Counted from the stretch's first letter, positions 26,414-34,226 are shown. The stretch: DNA of 64,000 nucleotides from Candidatus Flavonifractor merdavium (GCA_019119335.1 DWXF01000042.1:1-64000); one strand, 5' to 3'. Translations and numbers: made by a program. Notes: a model not told the origin generated them from the sequence alone.

Positions 26414-26906
26414 TCCCGACTCCTTTCCCCACCTGGCGTTCCGCCGCCCGGCGTATCTCGTCCATTTCCCTGGATAGTAGCTTTATTTTATACCACTTTC
26501 GCCGATAATGGAAGGACTTTTTTGCGGTTTCTTCAAGTTTTTTACTTAGCAGAAGAAGCATACGCAGCGGAAAGGTAATGAGCTTCCACAAGATGGCCAC
26601 AAGATCCGCCGCGGCGTAGGCTCCCTTGAGTACCCACCGGCTGGCCAGCCAGAAGTAGACCACCGCCCCCAGCAGCACCGCGCCGATCATGTAAAACCGG
26701 ACCTCCCCGTTGCCGGCGACGGTGGTGTAGACGAACAGCCCCGCCGTCACCACCAGCCAGAACAGCAGGTCCAGCGCCCCTCCCAGCAGCGGGAGGGGGA
26801 TGCGCACCCGCATGACCCGGAACAGGTCGTACAGCAGGCCCACCCCCAGCCCCAGCGCCGCCGCGCCGGCCAGAAAGAGAACCTGCCAGCCCAGCGGCCC
26901 GGCCAT
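26220..26906 (-). CDS. yabQ: Spore cortex biosynthesis protein YabQ
   Basis: Starting at ATG 26906 (MAGPLGWQVLFLAGAAALGLG), one base after the yabP stop, the frame has four membrane helices in the first 110 residues, including GLGVGLLYDLFRVMR and LLFWLVVTAGLFVYT, typical of YabQ. A basic juxtamembrane stretch follows. The frame reads 194 bases into divIC before a stop, giving a low-complexity Arg/Gly tail of about 65 residues. YabQ is needed for spore cortex formation. Confidence 0.85.
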   Translation of the reverse strand: MAGPLGWQVLFLAGAAALGLGVGLLYDLFRVMRVRIPLPLLGGALDLLFWLVVTAGLFVYTTVAGNGEVRFYMIGAVLLGAVVYFWLASRWVLKGAYAAADLVAILWKLITFPLRMLLLLSKKLEETAKKSFHYRRKWYKIKLLSREMDEIRRAAERQVGKGVGNEGKKSVTADQNRHSGSAHRRRHHAAESPEQAGCGSGGPGPGSGGGSRPAAGQRRPVRRGGKQR

Positions 26907-26907
26907 C

Positions 26908-27198
26908 TCAGCGGAACAGCCGGGACAGCAGGCCCCCGGAGGAACTCCGGCCGCTGTCCTCATAGCTCAGCGCGTCGATGTCCCCCTCCACCTTCAGGTC
27001 GCCCCCGTCCAGGCTCAGTTTTTCAATATGCAGATTTTCCCCCTGGATCACCAGAGTGCCCCGGACGGTGGTCATAACGATGGTGTTCTCGTCAAACCGC
27101 TCCACCTCCTCCACCCCGGAGACCGACAGCCGTTCCCGTTCCTCCACAATGATATGGTGGGCCGCCTCCGGCCGCCCTCGATTGTCCTCATAGGGCAT
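26908..27198 (-). CDS. yabP: Sporulation protein YabP
   Basis: The 96-residue protein has the YabP/YqfC beta-rich core (HIIVEERERLSVSGVEEVERFDENTIVMTTVRG and VIQGENLHIEKLSLDGGDLKVEGDIDALSY). It is a mother-cell sporulation protein linked to spore cortex. Leads a minus-strand unit yabP-yabQ-divIC-yabR with one-base or overlapping junctions. The ribosome site AAAGGCGGGG precedes the ATG at 27198. Confidence 0.9.
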   Translation of the reverse strand: MPYEDNRGRPEAAHHIIVEERERLSVSGVEEVERFDENTIVMTTVRGTLVIQGENLHIEKLSLDGGDLKVEGDIDALSYEDSGRSSSGGLLSRLFR

Positions 27199-27262
27199 AC
27201 GCTACCCCGCCTTTCCCACATAGTCTTGTCTATCTATATGGGACAGGAGGACGGGATATGCC

Positions 27263-27796
27263 CTAGCCGGCGGGAAGGGCCCGCCGCAGCCGCCGGCGGA
27301 GAGCCAGAGCCAGGGCCAGCTTGCACAGGTCGGGGATCACGAAGGGGAATACGCAGCTCCACAGCACGCTCCACAGCCCGATGGGGCCGGTGGAGCGGGT
27401 GTAGAGTACCAGGAACCAGGCTGTGCCGAAGGCGTAGCACACCGCCAGCCCCACCAGGCCGGACAGGATAAAGACCGCCGTGCCCGTGCCGAACAGTTTC
27501 TCGGCCAGCCACATCACCAGGGCGATAAGGAGAAAGCCCAGCAGGTAGCCCCCCGTGACCCCGGCCAGGGCGCCGATCCCGCCGGAGAAGCCGGAAAATA
27601 CCGGCAGGCCCACTATGCCCAGCAGCAGGTAGACCCCCACCGCCAGACTGCCCAGCTTTCCCCCCAGCAGGCCTACCGCCAGGAAAATGCCGAAGGTCTG
27701 CATGGTAAAGGGCACCACCGTGGGGATGGTGAGCCAGGCGCACAGGGCCAGCAGGGCGGCCATCAGCGCCGTGGCCGCCAGTTGTCGTGTATTCAT
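27263..27796 (-). CDS. bioY: Biotin transporter BioY
   Basis: The 177-residue integral membrane protein has six helices and the BioY signatures FTMQTFGIFLAVGLLGGKLG and GGIGALAGVTGGYLLGF. It is the biotin-binding S component of the ECF transporter (or works alone). It is divergent from birA, with two matched palindromes and its own promoter in between, so biotin-loaded BirA should repress it. Confidence 0.95.
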   Translation of the reverse strand: MNTRQLAATALMAALLALCAWLTIPTVVPFTMQTFGIFLAVGLLGGKLGSLAVGVYLLLGIVGLPVFSGFSGGIGALAGVTGGYLLGFLLIALVMWLAEKLFGTGTAVFILSGLVGLAVCYAFGTAWFLVLYTRSTGPIGLWSVLWSCVFPFVIPDLCKLALALALRRRLRRALPAG

Positions 27797-27812
27797 AGAT
27801 GTCCCTCCATAT

Positions 27813-27841
27813 TGTAAACTGATTTATTATTTTAGTTTACA
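27813..27841. promoter_or_regulatory. BirA-type operator 1 (bioY side)
   Basis: Half-sites TGTAAACT (27813-27820) and AGTTTACA (27834-27841) form a perfect inverted repeat with 13 bases between. The bioY -10 box (TAAAAT on the minus strand, 27829-27834) lies inside it. Confidence 0.85.
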
Positions 27842-27857
27842 AATGGCTAAATGTCAA
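27829..27857 (-). promoter_or_regulatory. bioY sigma-A promoter
   Basis: Minus-strand TTGACA (27852-27857) and TAAAAT (27829-27834) are 17 bases apart. The -35 box overlaps operator 2 and the -10 box overlaps operator 1. Confidence 0.85.
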
Positions 27858-27880
27858 CCAAAAAGGAAAGTTGGTTGACA
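27852..27880. promoter_or_regulatory. BirA-type operator 2 (birA side)
   Basis: Half-sites TGTCAACC (27852-27859) and GGTTGACA (27873-27880) again have exactly 13 bases between; the arms extend to 11 bases. Its centre is 39 bp from that of operator 1. Confidence 0.87.
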
Positions 27881-27904
27881 TGAATGTGTTTCCCACGGTA
27901 CAAT
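27875..27904 (+). promoter_or_regulatory. birA sigma-A promoter
   Basis: TTGACA (27875-27880) is part of operator 2. TACAAT follows at 27899-27904 with an 18-base spacer, 22 bp upstream of the birA start. Confidence 0.78.
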
Positions 27905-27925
27905 GGGGAAAAAGGAGGGATGGAC

Positions 27926-28912
27926 ATGCTGCGGGACGACGTGCTGGCGCTGCTGCGGCAGCGGGAGGGGGAGCCCCTCTCCGGAGAGGCCATGAGCCGG
28001 GCGCTGGGGGTGAGCCGGGCGGCGGTGTGGAAGGCCATGGAGGCCCTGCGCCAGGAGGGGTATGAGATCTCCTCCGCTCCCCGGCGGGGGTATTGGCTGG
28101 AAAAATCCCCGGACCTGCTCTCTCCGGGGGAGCTGAGCCGGCCGGACCGCCGGGTGGGGCGGGAGCTGGTGTGCCTGGAGCAGGTGGACTCCACCAACAA
28201 CGAAATCAAACGCCGGGCGGTGGGGGAGGTGCCCGACGGCCTGACGATAGTGGCCGGGGAGCAGACCGGCGGCCGGGGCCGCCGGGGGCGGAGCTTTGTG
28301 TCCCCGCCGGGAAAGGGACTCTATCTGTCCGCCCTGCTGAAGCCGGACTGCCCCCTGGGAGAGGTGCCCGCTCTCACCGCCTGGTCGGCGGTGGCGGTGT
28401 GCGACGCCATTGAGAAATTGTGCGGGGTACGTCCCGGCATCAAGTGGCCCAACGACGTGATCCTGGAGGGGCGCAAGCTGTGCGGCATCCTCACCGAGCT
28501 GGAGCTGGAGGCCGAGACCGCCGCCCTGCGGTACGTGGTGGTGGGCATCGGGGTGAATATCAGCCAGACCAAGGCCGATTTCGGGCCGGAGGTGGCCCCG
28601 GTGGCCATCTCCCTGGCCCAGGCCCTGGGGCAGGCCCCCCGCCGGGCGGAGGTGGCCCGGGCTCTGCTGGACAGCCTGGACCGGCTGTATGCCGGCTTTC
28701 CCCAGGAGCGGGAAGGGTGGCTGGCCCGCTACCGGGCGGACTGCCTCACCGTGGGAAAGCCGGTCCGGGTGCTCTCCCGCGCCGGGGAGCGGGAGGGCGC
28801 CGCCCTGGGGGTGGAGGAGGACTTCTCCCTCCGGGTGGCCTGGAAGGACGGCGGGGAGGAGGTCCTCTCCTCCGGCGAGGTGTCGGTCCGGGGGCTTCTG
28901 GGGTATGTCTGA
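27926..28912 (+). CDS. birA: Bifunctional biotin-protein ligase and biotin repressor BirA
   Basis: ATG 27926 is seven bases after AGGAGG. The 328-residue product has an N-terminal winged helix (LSGEAMSRALGVSRAAVWKAMEALR), then the ligase domain with DSTNNEIKRRA, GRGRRGRSF (adenylate loop), KWPNDV and GIGVNI, and a C-terminal SH3-like cap. It biotinylates carboxylases and, because the HTH is present, should repress bioY and itself through the two palindromes just upstream. Confidence 0.95.
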   Translation: MLRDDVLALLRQREGEPLSGEAMSRALGVSRAAVWKAMEALRQEGYEISSAPRRGYWLEKSPDLLSPGELSRPDRRVGRELVCLEQVDSTNNEIKRRAVGEVPDGLTIVAGEQTGGRGRRGRSFVSPPGKGLYLSALLKPDCPLGEVPALTAWSAVAVCDAIEKLCGVRPGIKWPNDVILEGRKLCGILTELELEAETAALRYVVVGIGVNISQTKADFGPEVAPVAISLAQALGQAPRRAEVARALLDSLDRLYAGFPQEREGWLARYRADCLTVGKPVRVLSRAGEREGAALGVEEDFSLRVAWKDGGEEVLSSGEVSVRGLLGYV

Positions 28913-28916
28913 CCCG

Positions 28917-28935
28917 CCGCAACCACTGGTTGCGG
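28917..28935. repeat. CCGCAACC/GGTTGCGG palindrome after birA
   Basis: A perfect 8-bp inverted repeat with a three-base centre lies just after the birA stop. The same GGTTGC core recurs in the hairpin at 28946-28968, so four copies of the hexamer occur in about 52 bp. This is either tandem terminator stems or an operator for the XRE gene at 29009. Confidence 0.6.
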
Positions 28936-28945
28936 AAAATTCCAG

Positions 28946-28974
28946 CGGTTGCTGGTGGCCCGCAACCGGCTTTT
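28946..28974 (+). terminator. Probable birA terminator
   Basis: Arms CGGTTGC (28946-28952) and GCAACCG (28962-28968) are followed by GCTTTTC, a short U tract. Confidence 0.6.
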
Positions 28975-29008
28975 CTGGTAGGCTGAGACCATCAGGAGGT
29001 GACGGGAT

Positions 29009-29566
29009 ATGACATTGCATGAAAAAATCCTATACTACCGCAAACAGGCCAGGCTGTCTCAGGAGGAGCTGGCCGCCCGGGTGGGAGTGTCCCGCCAGGC
29101 GGTGAGCAAGTGGGAGCTGGGAGACGCCACCCCTGAGGTGGACAAGCTGGTGGCCCTGGCCAGAGTGTTCGGGGTGACCACCGACGAGCTGCTCAGCCCG
29201 GCAGAGCCTGCCGCCGGGACGCCGCCCCCTCCGCCGCCCTGGCCGGAGCCGCCTGACTGCCGCCGGGGCCTTGGAGGCGTGGCCTGGCTTATCCGCCGGT
29301 ACGGCTGGCTGGCGGGGGTGTACATCGCCGTCAGCGGGGCGGGGATCACCCTGGTGGGGGCCTTGGCACGGTACGGCTTTTATCAGATGACCCGGCCCAT
29401 ACTGGAAGATGGCTTCTTCCAGATAAGCGACGGGAGCAGAGCCAGTTCCCTTGTCCGCGTTCCCCTCACCATTGCCACGGTGATCCTGGCCGTGGGGCTT
29501 CTGATCCTGGCCGCCGGAGTGATCCTGGCAGTGGTACTCTACCGGAAGGGTAGAAAAGGGGATTGA
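29009..29566 (+). CDS. XRE-family regulator with C-terminal membrane helices
   Basis: The 185-residue product starts with an HTH_3 domain (KILYYRKQARLSQEELAARVGVSRQAVSKWELGDATPE), followed by a Pro-rich linker and two membrane helices (about 99-122 and 153-178). Such membrane-tethered XRE proteins are common in Clostridia and are thought to sense an unknown signal. GGAGGTGA precedes ATG 29009. The GGTTGC-containing repeats just upstream are candidate binding sites. Confidence 0.85.
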   Translation: MTLHEKILYYRKQARLSQEELAARVGVSRQAVSKWELGDATPEVDKLVALARVFGVTTDELLSPAEPAAGTPPPPPPWPEPPDCRRGLGGVAWLIRRYGWLAGVYIAVSGAGITLVGALARYGFYQMTRPILEDGFFQISDGSRASSLVRVPLTIATVILAVGLLILAAGVILAVVLYRKGRKGD

Positions 29567-29590
29567 CAAATCTTTCCCGGCCGTTATAAT
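29563..29590 (+). promoter_or_regulatory. Sigma-A promoter of the PTS EIIC-like gene
   Basis: Consensus TTGACA (29563-29568) and TATAAT (29585-29590), spacer 16. The -35 box overlaps the end of the XRE gene, and the -10 box runs into the 42-bp palindrome. Confidence 0.88.
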
Positions 29591-29629
29591 AGGACATTAC
29601 AGGTGTCATGACACCTGTAATGTCCTATT
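29588..29629. repeat. 42-bp perfect palindrome at the transcription start, followed by T6
   Basis: Every base from 29588 to 29608 pairs with its partner in 29609-29629, with the axis inside TCATGA. It begins in the last bases of the -10 box and ends in six T residues (29628-29633). It could be a repressor operator (core ACAGGTGTCATGACACCTGT) or a promoter-proximal terminator/attenuator. Confidence 0.95.
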
Positions 29630-29652
29630 TTTTGACGGGAGAGCATGAGGAT

Positions 29653-30741
29653 ATGGAAGGGATAACGGCATTTTTGAAGCGGAAAGACGTGGTGATCTCC
29701 GCCCGGCGCTACGGCATTGACGCCCTGGGGGCCATGGCCCAGGGCCTGTTCTGTTCCCTGCTCATCGGCACCATTCTGGATACCCTGGGCAAGCAGCTGG
29801 GGCTGGAGTTTCTGGTGACGGTGGGAGCCTACGCCTCCGCCATGAGCGGAGCGGCCATGGCCATCGCCATCGGCTACGCCCTGAAGGCGCCCCCGCTGGT
29901 GCTCTTTTCCCTGGCCACGGTGGGCTACGCCGCCAACGCCCTGGGCAGCACCACCCTGGACGGCGGAAAGGGGGCGGGCGGGCCGCTGGCGGTGCTGTTC
30001 ATCGCCGTCATTGCCGCCGAGCTGGGCAAGCTGGTGAGCAAGGAGACCAGGATCGACATTCTGGTTACCCCCCTGGTGACCATTCTGGCGGGGGTGCTCC
30101 TCTCCGCCTGGTGGGCCCCTGCCATCGGCACGGCGGCCTCCGCCGTGGGGGATTTTGTCAAGTGGGCCACCGTTCTGCAGCCCTTCTGGATGGGAATTCT
30201 GGTGTCGGTGGTCATCGGCATCGCCCTCACCCTGCCCATTTCCTCCGCCGCCATCTGCGCCGCCATCGGCCTCACCGGTCTGGCGGGAGGCGCGGCGGTG
30301 GCGGGCTGCTGCGCCAATATGGTGGGCTTCGCCGTGCTGTCCTTCCGGGAAAACCGGTGGGGCGGGCTGGTGAGCCAGGGGCTGGGCACCTCCATGCTCC
30401 AGATGGGCAACATCGTGAAGAATCCCCGCATCTGGCTGCCCGCCATCCTGACCTCCGCCATTACCGGGCCTTTGGCCACCTGCGTGTTTCACCTGGAGAT
30501 GAACGACCCGGCCTCCGCCGTGGCCTCCGGCATGGGCACCTGCGGCATGGTGGGTCCCATCGGGGTGTACACCGGCTGGGTCAACGATGTGGCCACAGGG
30601 GCCAAGGCCGCCGTCACCGCCGTGGATTGGGCGGGCCTGGCGCTCATCTGCTTTGTGCTGCCGGCGGTGCTGAGCTGGCTGTTCGGCCTGTTTTTCCGGC
30701 GCATCGGCTGGATCCGGGCGGGAGACCTGACCCTGGATTGA
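29653..30741 (+). CDS. PTS EIIC-like membrane transporter (PTS_EIIC_2 family)
   Basis: The 362-residue protein from ATG 29653 (after GCATGAGG) has about ten membrane helices. It resembles the PTS_EIIC_2 family, with the N-terminal RYGIDALGAMAQGLFCSLLIGTI and GTCGMVGPIGVYTGW near the end. No EIIA or EIIB partner is nearby, so the substrate and the phosphorylation link are unknown. The ATG at 29608 at the palindrome centre would extend it by 15 residues but lies too close to the promoter. Confidence 0.82.
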   Translation: MEGITAFLKRKDVVISARRYGIDALGAMAQGLFCSLLIGTILDTLGKQLGLEFLVTVGAYASAMSGAAMAIAIGYALKAPPLVLFSLATVGYAANALGSTTLDGGKGAGGPLAVLFIAVIAAELGKLVSKETRIDILVTPLVTILAGVLLSAWWAPAIGTAASAVGDFVKWATVLQPFWMGILVSVVIGIALTLPISSAAICAAIGLTGLAGGAAVAGCCANMVGFAVLSFRENRWGGLVSQGLGTSMLQMGNIVKNPRIWLPAILTSAITGPLATCVFHLEMNDPASAVASGMGTCGMVGPIGVYTGWVNDVATGAKAAVTAVDWAGLALICFVLPAVLSWLFGLFFRRIGWIRAGDLTLD

Positions 30742-30754
30742 ATATGGAACTTTT

Positions 30755-30782
30755 GGGGACGTCTTTGGCCGGGGACGTCCCC
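30755..30782 (+). terminator. Hairpin after the PTS EIIC-like gene
   Basis: Arms GGGGACGTC and GACGTCCCC with a ten-base loop, without a U tract directly after. Confidence 0.5.
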
Positions 30783-30798
30783 ATCCCTGTTTTATCCC

Positions 30799-30827
30799 TT
30801 GTAATTTACAGAAGAGCGTGCTAGAAT
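30799..30827 (+). promoter_or_regulatory. Promoter of the V4R/GGDEF operon
   Basis: TTGTAA (30799-30804) and TAGAAT (30822-30827) are 17 bases apart, 71 bp before the ATG at 30898. Confidence 0.7.
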
Positions 30828-30897
30828 ATTTGATACTAAATAGATGGAGATTCCGTGCTTTGATACGCTTTGAAGGAGTAAAGGAGGGACAGTCATT

Positions 30898-31452
30898 ATG
30901 TTTCAACTGTTTGACCCGGAGGATGAGAATAAGTTCACGTGGGATTCCATTGGCGACGTGGTGGACGGCAGGAGAAATTTAGGGGAGGATATGCCGGTGT
31001 ATGTGTACCGGCTGTTCCAGTTCACCATCAAGGATGTGCTGGCCAAGCGCTTCGGCAACGAGGCCACGGTGGAGCTTTTCCGTCAGGCCGGCGAGCTGGC
31101 CGGACGGGAGTTCGCCAGCCATCTGCTGAATCTGGAGCTGCCCCTGGATCAGTTTATCTCCCATCTGCGCACGGTGCTGGAGGAGAGCAAGATCGGAATT
31201 CTCCGGGTGGAGAAGTTTGACGCCGAGACCGGGGACGCGGTGCTGACGGTGGGGGAGGACCTGGACTGCTCCGGCCTGCCGGTGACGGGAGAGACCGTCT
31301 GCAACTATGATGAGGGCTTTTTGGCGGGTATTCTGAAGGTGTACACCAAAAAGGACTACGTGGTGACCGAAGTGGACTGCTGGGCCACCGGCTCCCGGGT
31401 GTGCCGGTTTGAGGCCAATGTGAAAAAGACGGGCGAGAGAGGCAATGAATAG
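30898..31452 (+). CDS. V4R-domain sensor protein
   Basis: The 184-residue product starts at ATG 30898 after AAAGGAGGG. Its C-terminal half has the V4R (4-vinyl reductase) signature CNYDEGFLAGILKVYTKKDYVVTEVDCWATGSRVCRFE, with conserved Cys and Gly positions. V4R domains bind small hydrophobic ligands or take part in sensing. The gene overlaps the following diguanylate cyclase gene by eight bases, so it very likely feeds a signal to it. Confidence 0.85.
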   Translation: MFQLFDPEDENKFTWDSIGDVVDGRRNLGEDMPVYVYRLFQFTIKDVLAKRFGNEATVELFRQAGELAGREFASHLLNLELPLDQFISHLRTVLEESKIGILRVEKFDAETGDAVLTVGEDLDCSGLPVTGETVCNYDEGFLAGILKVYTKKDYVVTEVDCWATGSRVCRFEANVKKTGERGNE

Positions 31453-33097
31453 GGAAGACATAGACCGTTTGGTGGAACAGATCCGATACATTATTTTGAA
31501 TAAGCCCATTTCCGACGACCTGAAAAGCGAGTCGGAGGAGCTGGCTGACCTGCAGGAGGCGGTGTTTTACCTGTCCAACTGCCTGGCCGAGGCCAACGAA
31601 TTTCTCAAGCATCTGCGCAACGGGGAGCTGGACGCCAAGCCCCCCAGCCGCCACAATTTCCTGGCCGGAAATCTGAAGGAACTCCACTCCGCCCTGAAGC
31701 ACCTGACCTGGCAGGCCGACCGGGTGGCCCATGGGGATTACAGCCAGAGCGTCAACTTCCTGGGCGAGTTCTCCAGATCCTTTAACGAGATGATCCGTCA
31801 GCTGGCCGAGCGGGAGACCCAGCTCAAGGAGCAGTCTACCATGCTCACCGAGACGGCGGGGCTGATGAGGTCCATCATGGACGGCCTGAAGGAGTGGATC
31901 ATCGTCACCACCCAGGACACCGGAGAGATTATTTACACCAACCGCTCCGCCCATCAGTTTTTCCTGAAAAACCAGGAGGCGGAGGAGAAGTGCTCCGGCT
32001 TTGAGGACCTGCTGGATTATATTACGCACTACAAGCAGTGCAACAGTGAAAACTGCGTCTTTGAGTACAAGTGCGATGTGTGGAAAAAGACCTTCCGTAT
32101 CCACTCCTATGCCATCCGGTGGAGTGAGAAGATGGCCTATGTCCACTTTATCACCGACGTCACCAGCGAGAAGGAGTACCGGGAGCAGATCGAGGGCCTG
32201 GCCTATGTGGATGAGCTGACGGGGCTGTATAACCGCCGCTTCTGCCTGGAGAATCTGGAGCGGCTCATTGAGACGGGGGCTGAGTTTACCTTCTGCATGG
32301 TGGATATCGACGGCCTGAAATATGCCAACGACCACTTCGGCCACGCGGCGGGGGACAAATACCTGTGTACCGTGGCTCAGGAGATGCTGCGTACCAGCCG
32401 GTCCACCGACATGGTGTGCCGCATCGGCGGGGACGAGTTTGCCGTCCTGTTTCCCGACTGCAAGGCGCCGGTGGCCCTGCGGAAGATGGAGGAGCTGGAC
32501 CGGAACCTGGTGGCCGGCTCCGGGGAGTTCCCCATGTCCATCAGCTATGGGGTGGTACACATCACCGGAGAGGGGAATATCTCTCCTCAGTTGGTGATGC
32601 AGCAGGCGGACGCCAAAATGTACATCCTGAAGAACATCAAAAAGGCGGCCCGGGCCAGTGAAGACGGCCTGATCATGGCCTTTGCCTGGACCCGGGAGAT
32701 GGAGACGGGCAACGCCCAGATCGACGCCGAGCACAAGGAGCTCATTCAGGCCTGCAACAATCTGCTGGCGGTCTGCGCGGCGGGGACCGGAAAGGAAAAG
32801 CTGTCCCAGACGGTGGACTTTTTGAAGCAGTACACCCAGACCCATTTCCGCCATGAGGAGCAGCTGCAGATTGAGTCCCACTATCCCGACTACGAGAACC
32901 ATAAGAAATACCATGAGGCCCTGATGAACATGGTGGAGGATCTCTCCAACCGCCTGAAAATAGAAGGGCCTACCCTCCAGCTGATGGGAGAGATCAACAA
33001 GCAGCTGGGCATCTGGCTCATCAACCACATCAAAACCGAGGACACCAAGGTGGCCCGGCACATCCAGGCCTGGGAAGGCCATGGGGACGGACATTGA
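31445..33097 (+). CDS. Diguanylate cyclase with HAMP-like, PAS, GGDEF and hemerythrin domains
   Basis: The 550-residue protein has a HAMP-like region (about 90-125), a PAS-like domain (about 138-235), a GGDEF domain with intact GGDEF at 328-332 and an inhibitory RSTD site at 319-322, and a C-terminal bacteriohemerythrin. The iron ligands are seen in QIDAEHKEL, HFRHEE, ENHKKYHEAL and NHIKTED. No membrane helix is present. The expected output is c-di-GMP controlled by oxygen or redox through the di-iron site, together with the V4R protein. Confidence 0.93.
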   Translation: MNREDIDRLVEQIRYIILNKPISDDLKSESEELADLQEAVFYLSNCLAEANEFLKHLRNGELDAKPPSRHNFLAGNLKELHSALKHLTWQADRVAHGDYSQSVNFLGEFSRSFNEMIRQLAERETQLKEQSTMLTETAGLMRSIMDGLKEWIIVTTQDTGEIIYTNRSAHQFFLKNQEAEEKCSGFEDLLDYITHYKQCNSENCVFEYKCDVWKKTFRIHSYAIRWSEKMAYVHFITDVTSEKEYREQIEGLAYVDELTGLYNRRFCLENLERLIETGAEFTFCMVDIDGLKYANDHFGHAAGDKYLCTVAQEMLRTSRSTDMVCRIGGDEFAVLFPDCKAPVALRKMEELDRNLVAGSGEFPMSISYGVVHITGEGNISPQLVMQQADAKMYILKNIKKAARASEDGLIMAFAWTREMETGNAQIDAEHKELIQACNNLLAVCAAGTGKEKLSQTVDFLKQYTQTHFRHEEQLQIESHYPDYENHKKYHEALMNMVEDLSNRLKIEGPTLQLMGEINKQLGIWLINHIKTEDTKVARHIQAWEGHGDGH

Positions 33098-33108
33098 CAA
33101 GCAGACAA

Positions 33109-33149
33109 GGGGGGCGGAACGCCGTACGGCGTTCCGCCCCCCCCTTTTT
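33109..33149 (+). terminator. Strong intrinsic terminator after the GGDEF gene
   Basis: Arms GGGGGGCGGAACGCC and its complement flank GTAC and end in a run of T (about 33145-33151). Confidence 0.93.
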
Positions 33150-33157
33150 TTAGTCTG

Positions 33158-34105
33158 TCAATAGGCCTCCAGCAGCCTCTCCCGCTGGCTTTCCACCACG
33201 TTCCGCTCTCCCCGCAGCCGGCCCTCCGCCTCCTCCAGGGTGTGCAGGGCGGAATGTACCTGATAGCGCACCTTTGACACACCCTCCTGGGCGTCCTGAA
33301 TGCTGGACTGGATATGCAAGTCCACAAACAGGTTGTCAAAGAAGTAGTCGGCAAAGGTGGCGAAGGAGCCGATGGAGATATCGGGCACCTGGATGTCCCC
33401 CACATCGGCCAGCTGGGTGCGGAAGTCGGACAGAGCCCGCTGGACCTGCCGCAGGCCGTCCTGGGCGTCGTCCAGCCGCTCATGCTTCATGGCGGTGGAA
33501 AGCAGCCCGCCGCCCACCATGTCCCATACGCCCCAGTCCCGGGCGCTGTCCAGACTGTCCAGCACCTGGCTCAGGCAGACCTCCGCCCGACGGCCGGCGG
33601 AGAGGGCTTCTCCCACCTCCCGGAGCTGGTGTTCCAGTTCCGCCTGCCGCTGATCCAGCTCCATCAGCCGGGCCCCGGTCTCGCCACCCAGTTCCTTGAG
33701 CAGCGCCGCCTTCTCCCGGCTCAGCTCCTCCAGCCGCTGCCGGACGTGCTTCAGGGTCGCCTGCTGGCCCCACAGCTCCCGGAGCCTGTTTTCCAGGTAC
33801 TCCAGGTCGGACACCGCCTGGTCGTACTGGCACTTGGCCGCCATGGCCTCCCGCCGCTCCTTGGTGAGCCGCTCCTCCTTATCTCCTGTGAGGCTCAGCA
33901 GGAAGGACCGCAGGCCCCCCTTCTCCAGCTTGTCCACGTCGTCCTGCTCCTTGCGGTAGATCGCTCCGGTTTCCGACACCCGCGCTTTCCGCTCGGCGTG
34001 CTGCCGCTCCAGCTCCCTTTGCTGGGCCCCCGCCTGGCTCAGCCGGGAGGCCTGCTCCATCAGCTCCTTCCACTTGGCGTTGATCTGCTCCAACCGCTGG
34101 TCCAT
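33158..34105 (-). CDS. Coiled-coil protein of unknown function
   Basis: ATG 34105 (MDQRLEQINAKWKELMEQ) follows AAAGGAGGG on the minus strand; longer starts lack a site. The 315-residue product is mostly charged coiled coil, with a short hydrophobic segment near SARDWGVWDMVGGGLLSTAMKH and a Phe-rich patch SIGSFATFADYFFDNLFVDLHIQSSIQ near the C-terminus. No known domain is recognised. It is divergent from tex, with its own promoter, and could be a cytosolic scaffold. Confidence 0.75.
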   Translation of the reverse strand: MDQRLEQINAKWKELMEQASRLSQAGAQQRELERQHAERKARVSETGAIYRKEQDDVDKLEKGGLRSFLLSLTGDKEERLTKERREAMAAKCQYDQAVSDLEYLENRLRELWGQQATLKHVRQRLEELSREKAALLKELGGETGARLMELDQRQAELEHQLREVGEALSAGRRAEVCLSQVLDSLDSARDWGVWDMVGGGLLSTAMKHERLDDAQDGLRQVQRALSDFRTQLADVGDIQVPDISIGSFATFADYFFDNLFVDLHIQSSIQDAQEGVSKVRYQVHSALHTLEEAEGRLRGERNVVESQRERLLEAY

Positions 34106-34127
34106 GCCAATCCCTCCTTTTTCCTCT

Positions 34128-34156
34128 ATTCTACGGGGTGCGGCAAAAAAGCGCAA
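34128..34156 (-). promoter_or_regulatory. Promoter of the coiled-coil gene
   Basis: Minus-strand TTGCGC (34151-34156) and TAGAAT (34128-34133), spacer 17, 22 bp upstream of the start. Confidence 0.6.
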
Positions 34157-34226
34157 GGAGATCCGCTGGACTTGGCGGTCAAAATCGCGTAAAATAGAGG
34201 TATGTTTATCATAAAGGAGTATCCCA

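Noticed and set aside
29608..29652. ATG at the palindrome centre as start of the PTS EIIC-like gene
   Set aside because: It lies about 18 bases from the -10 box, within the palindrome, without a well-placed ribosome site; the ATG at 29653 fits the family N-terminus.
31154..33100. Long minus-strand frame opposite the GGDEF-hemerythrin gene
   Set aside because: Shadow frame; the plus-strand gene has intact catalytic motifs.
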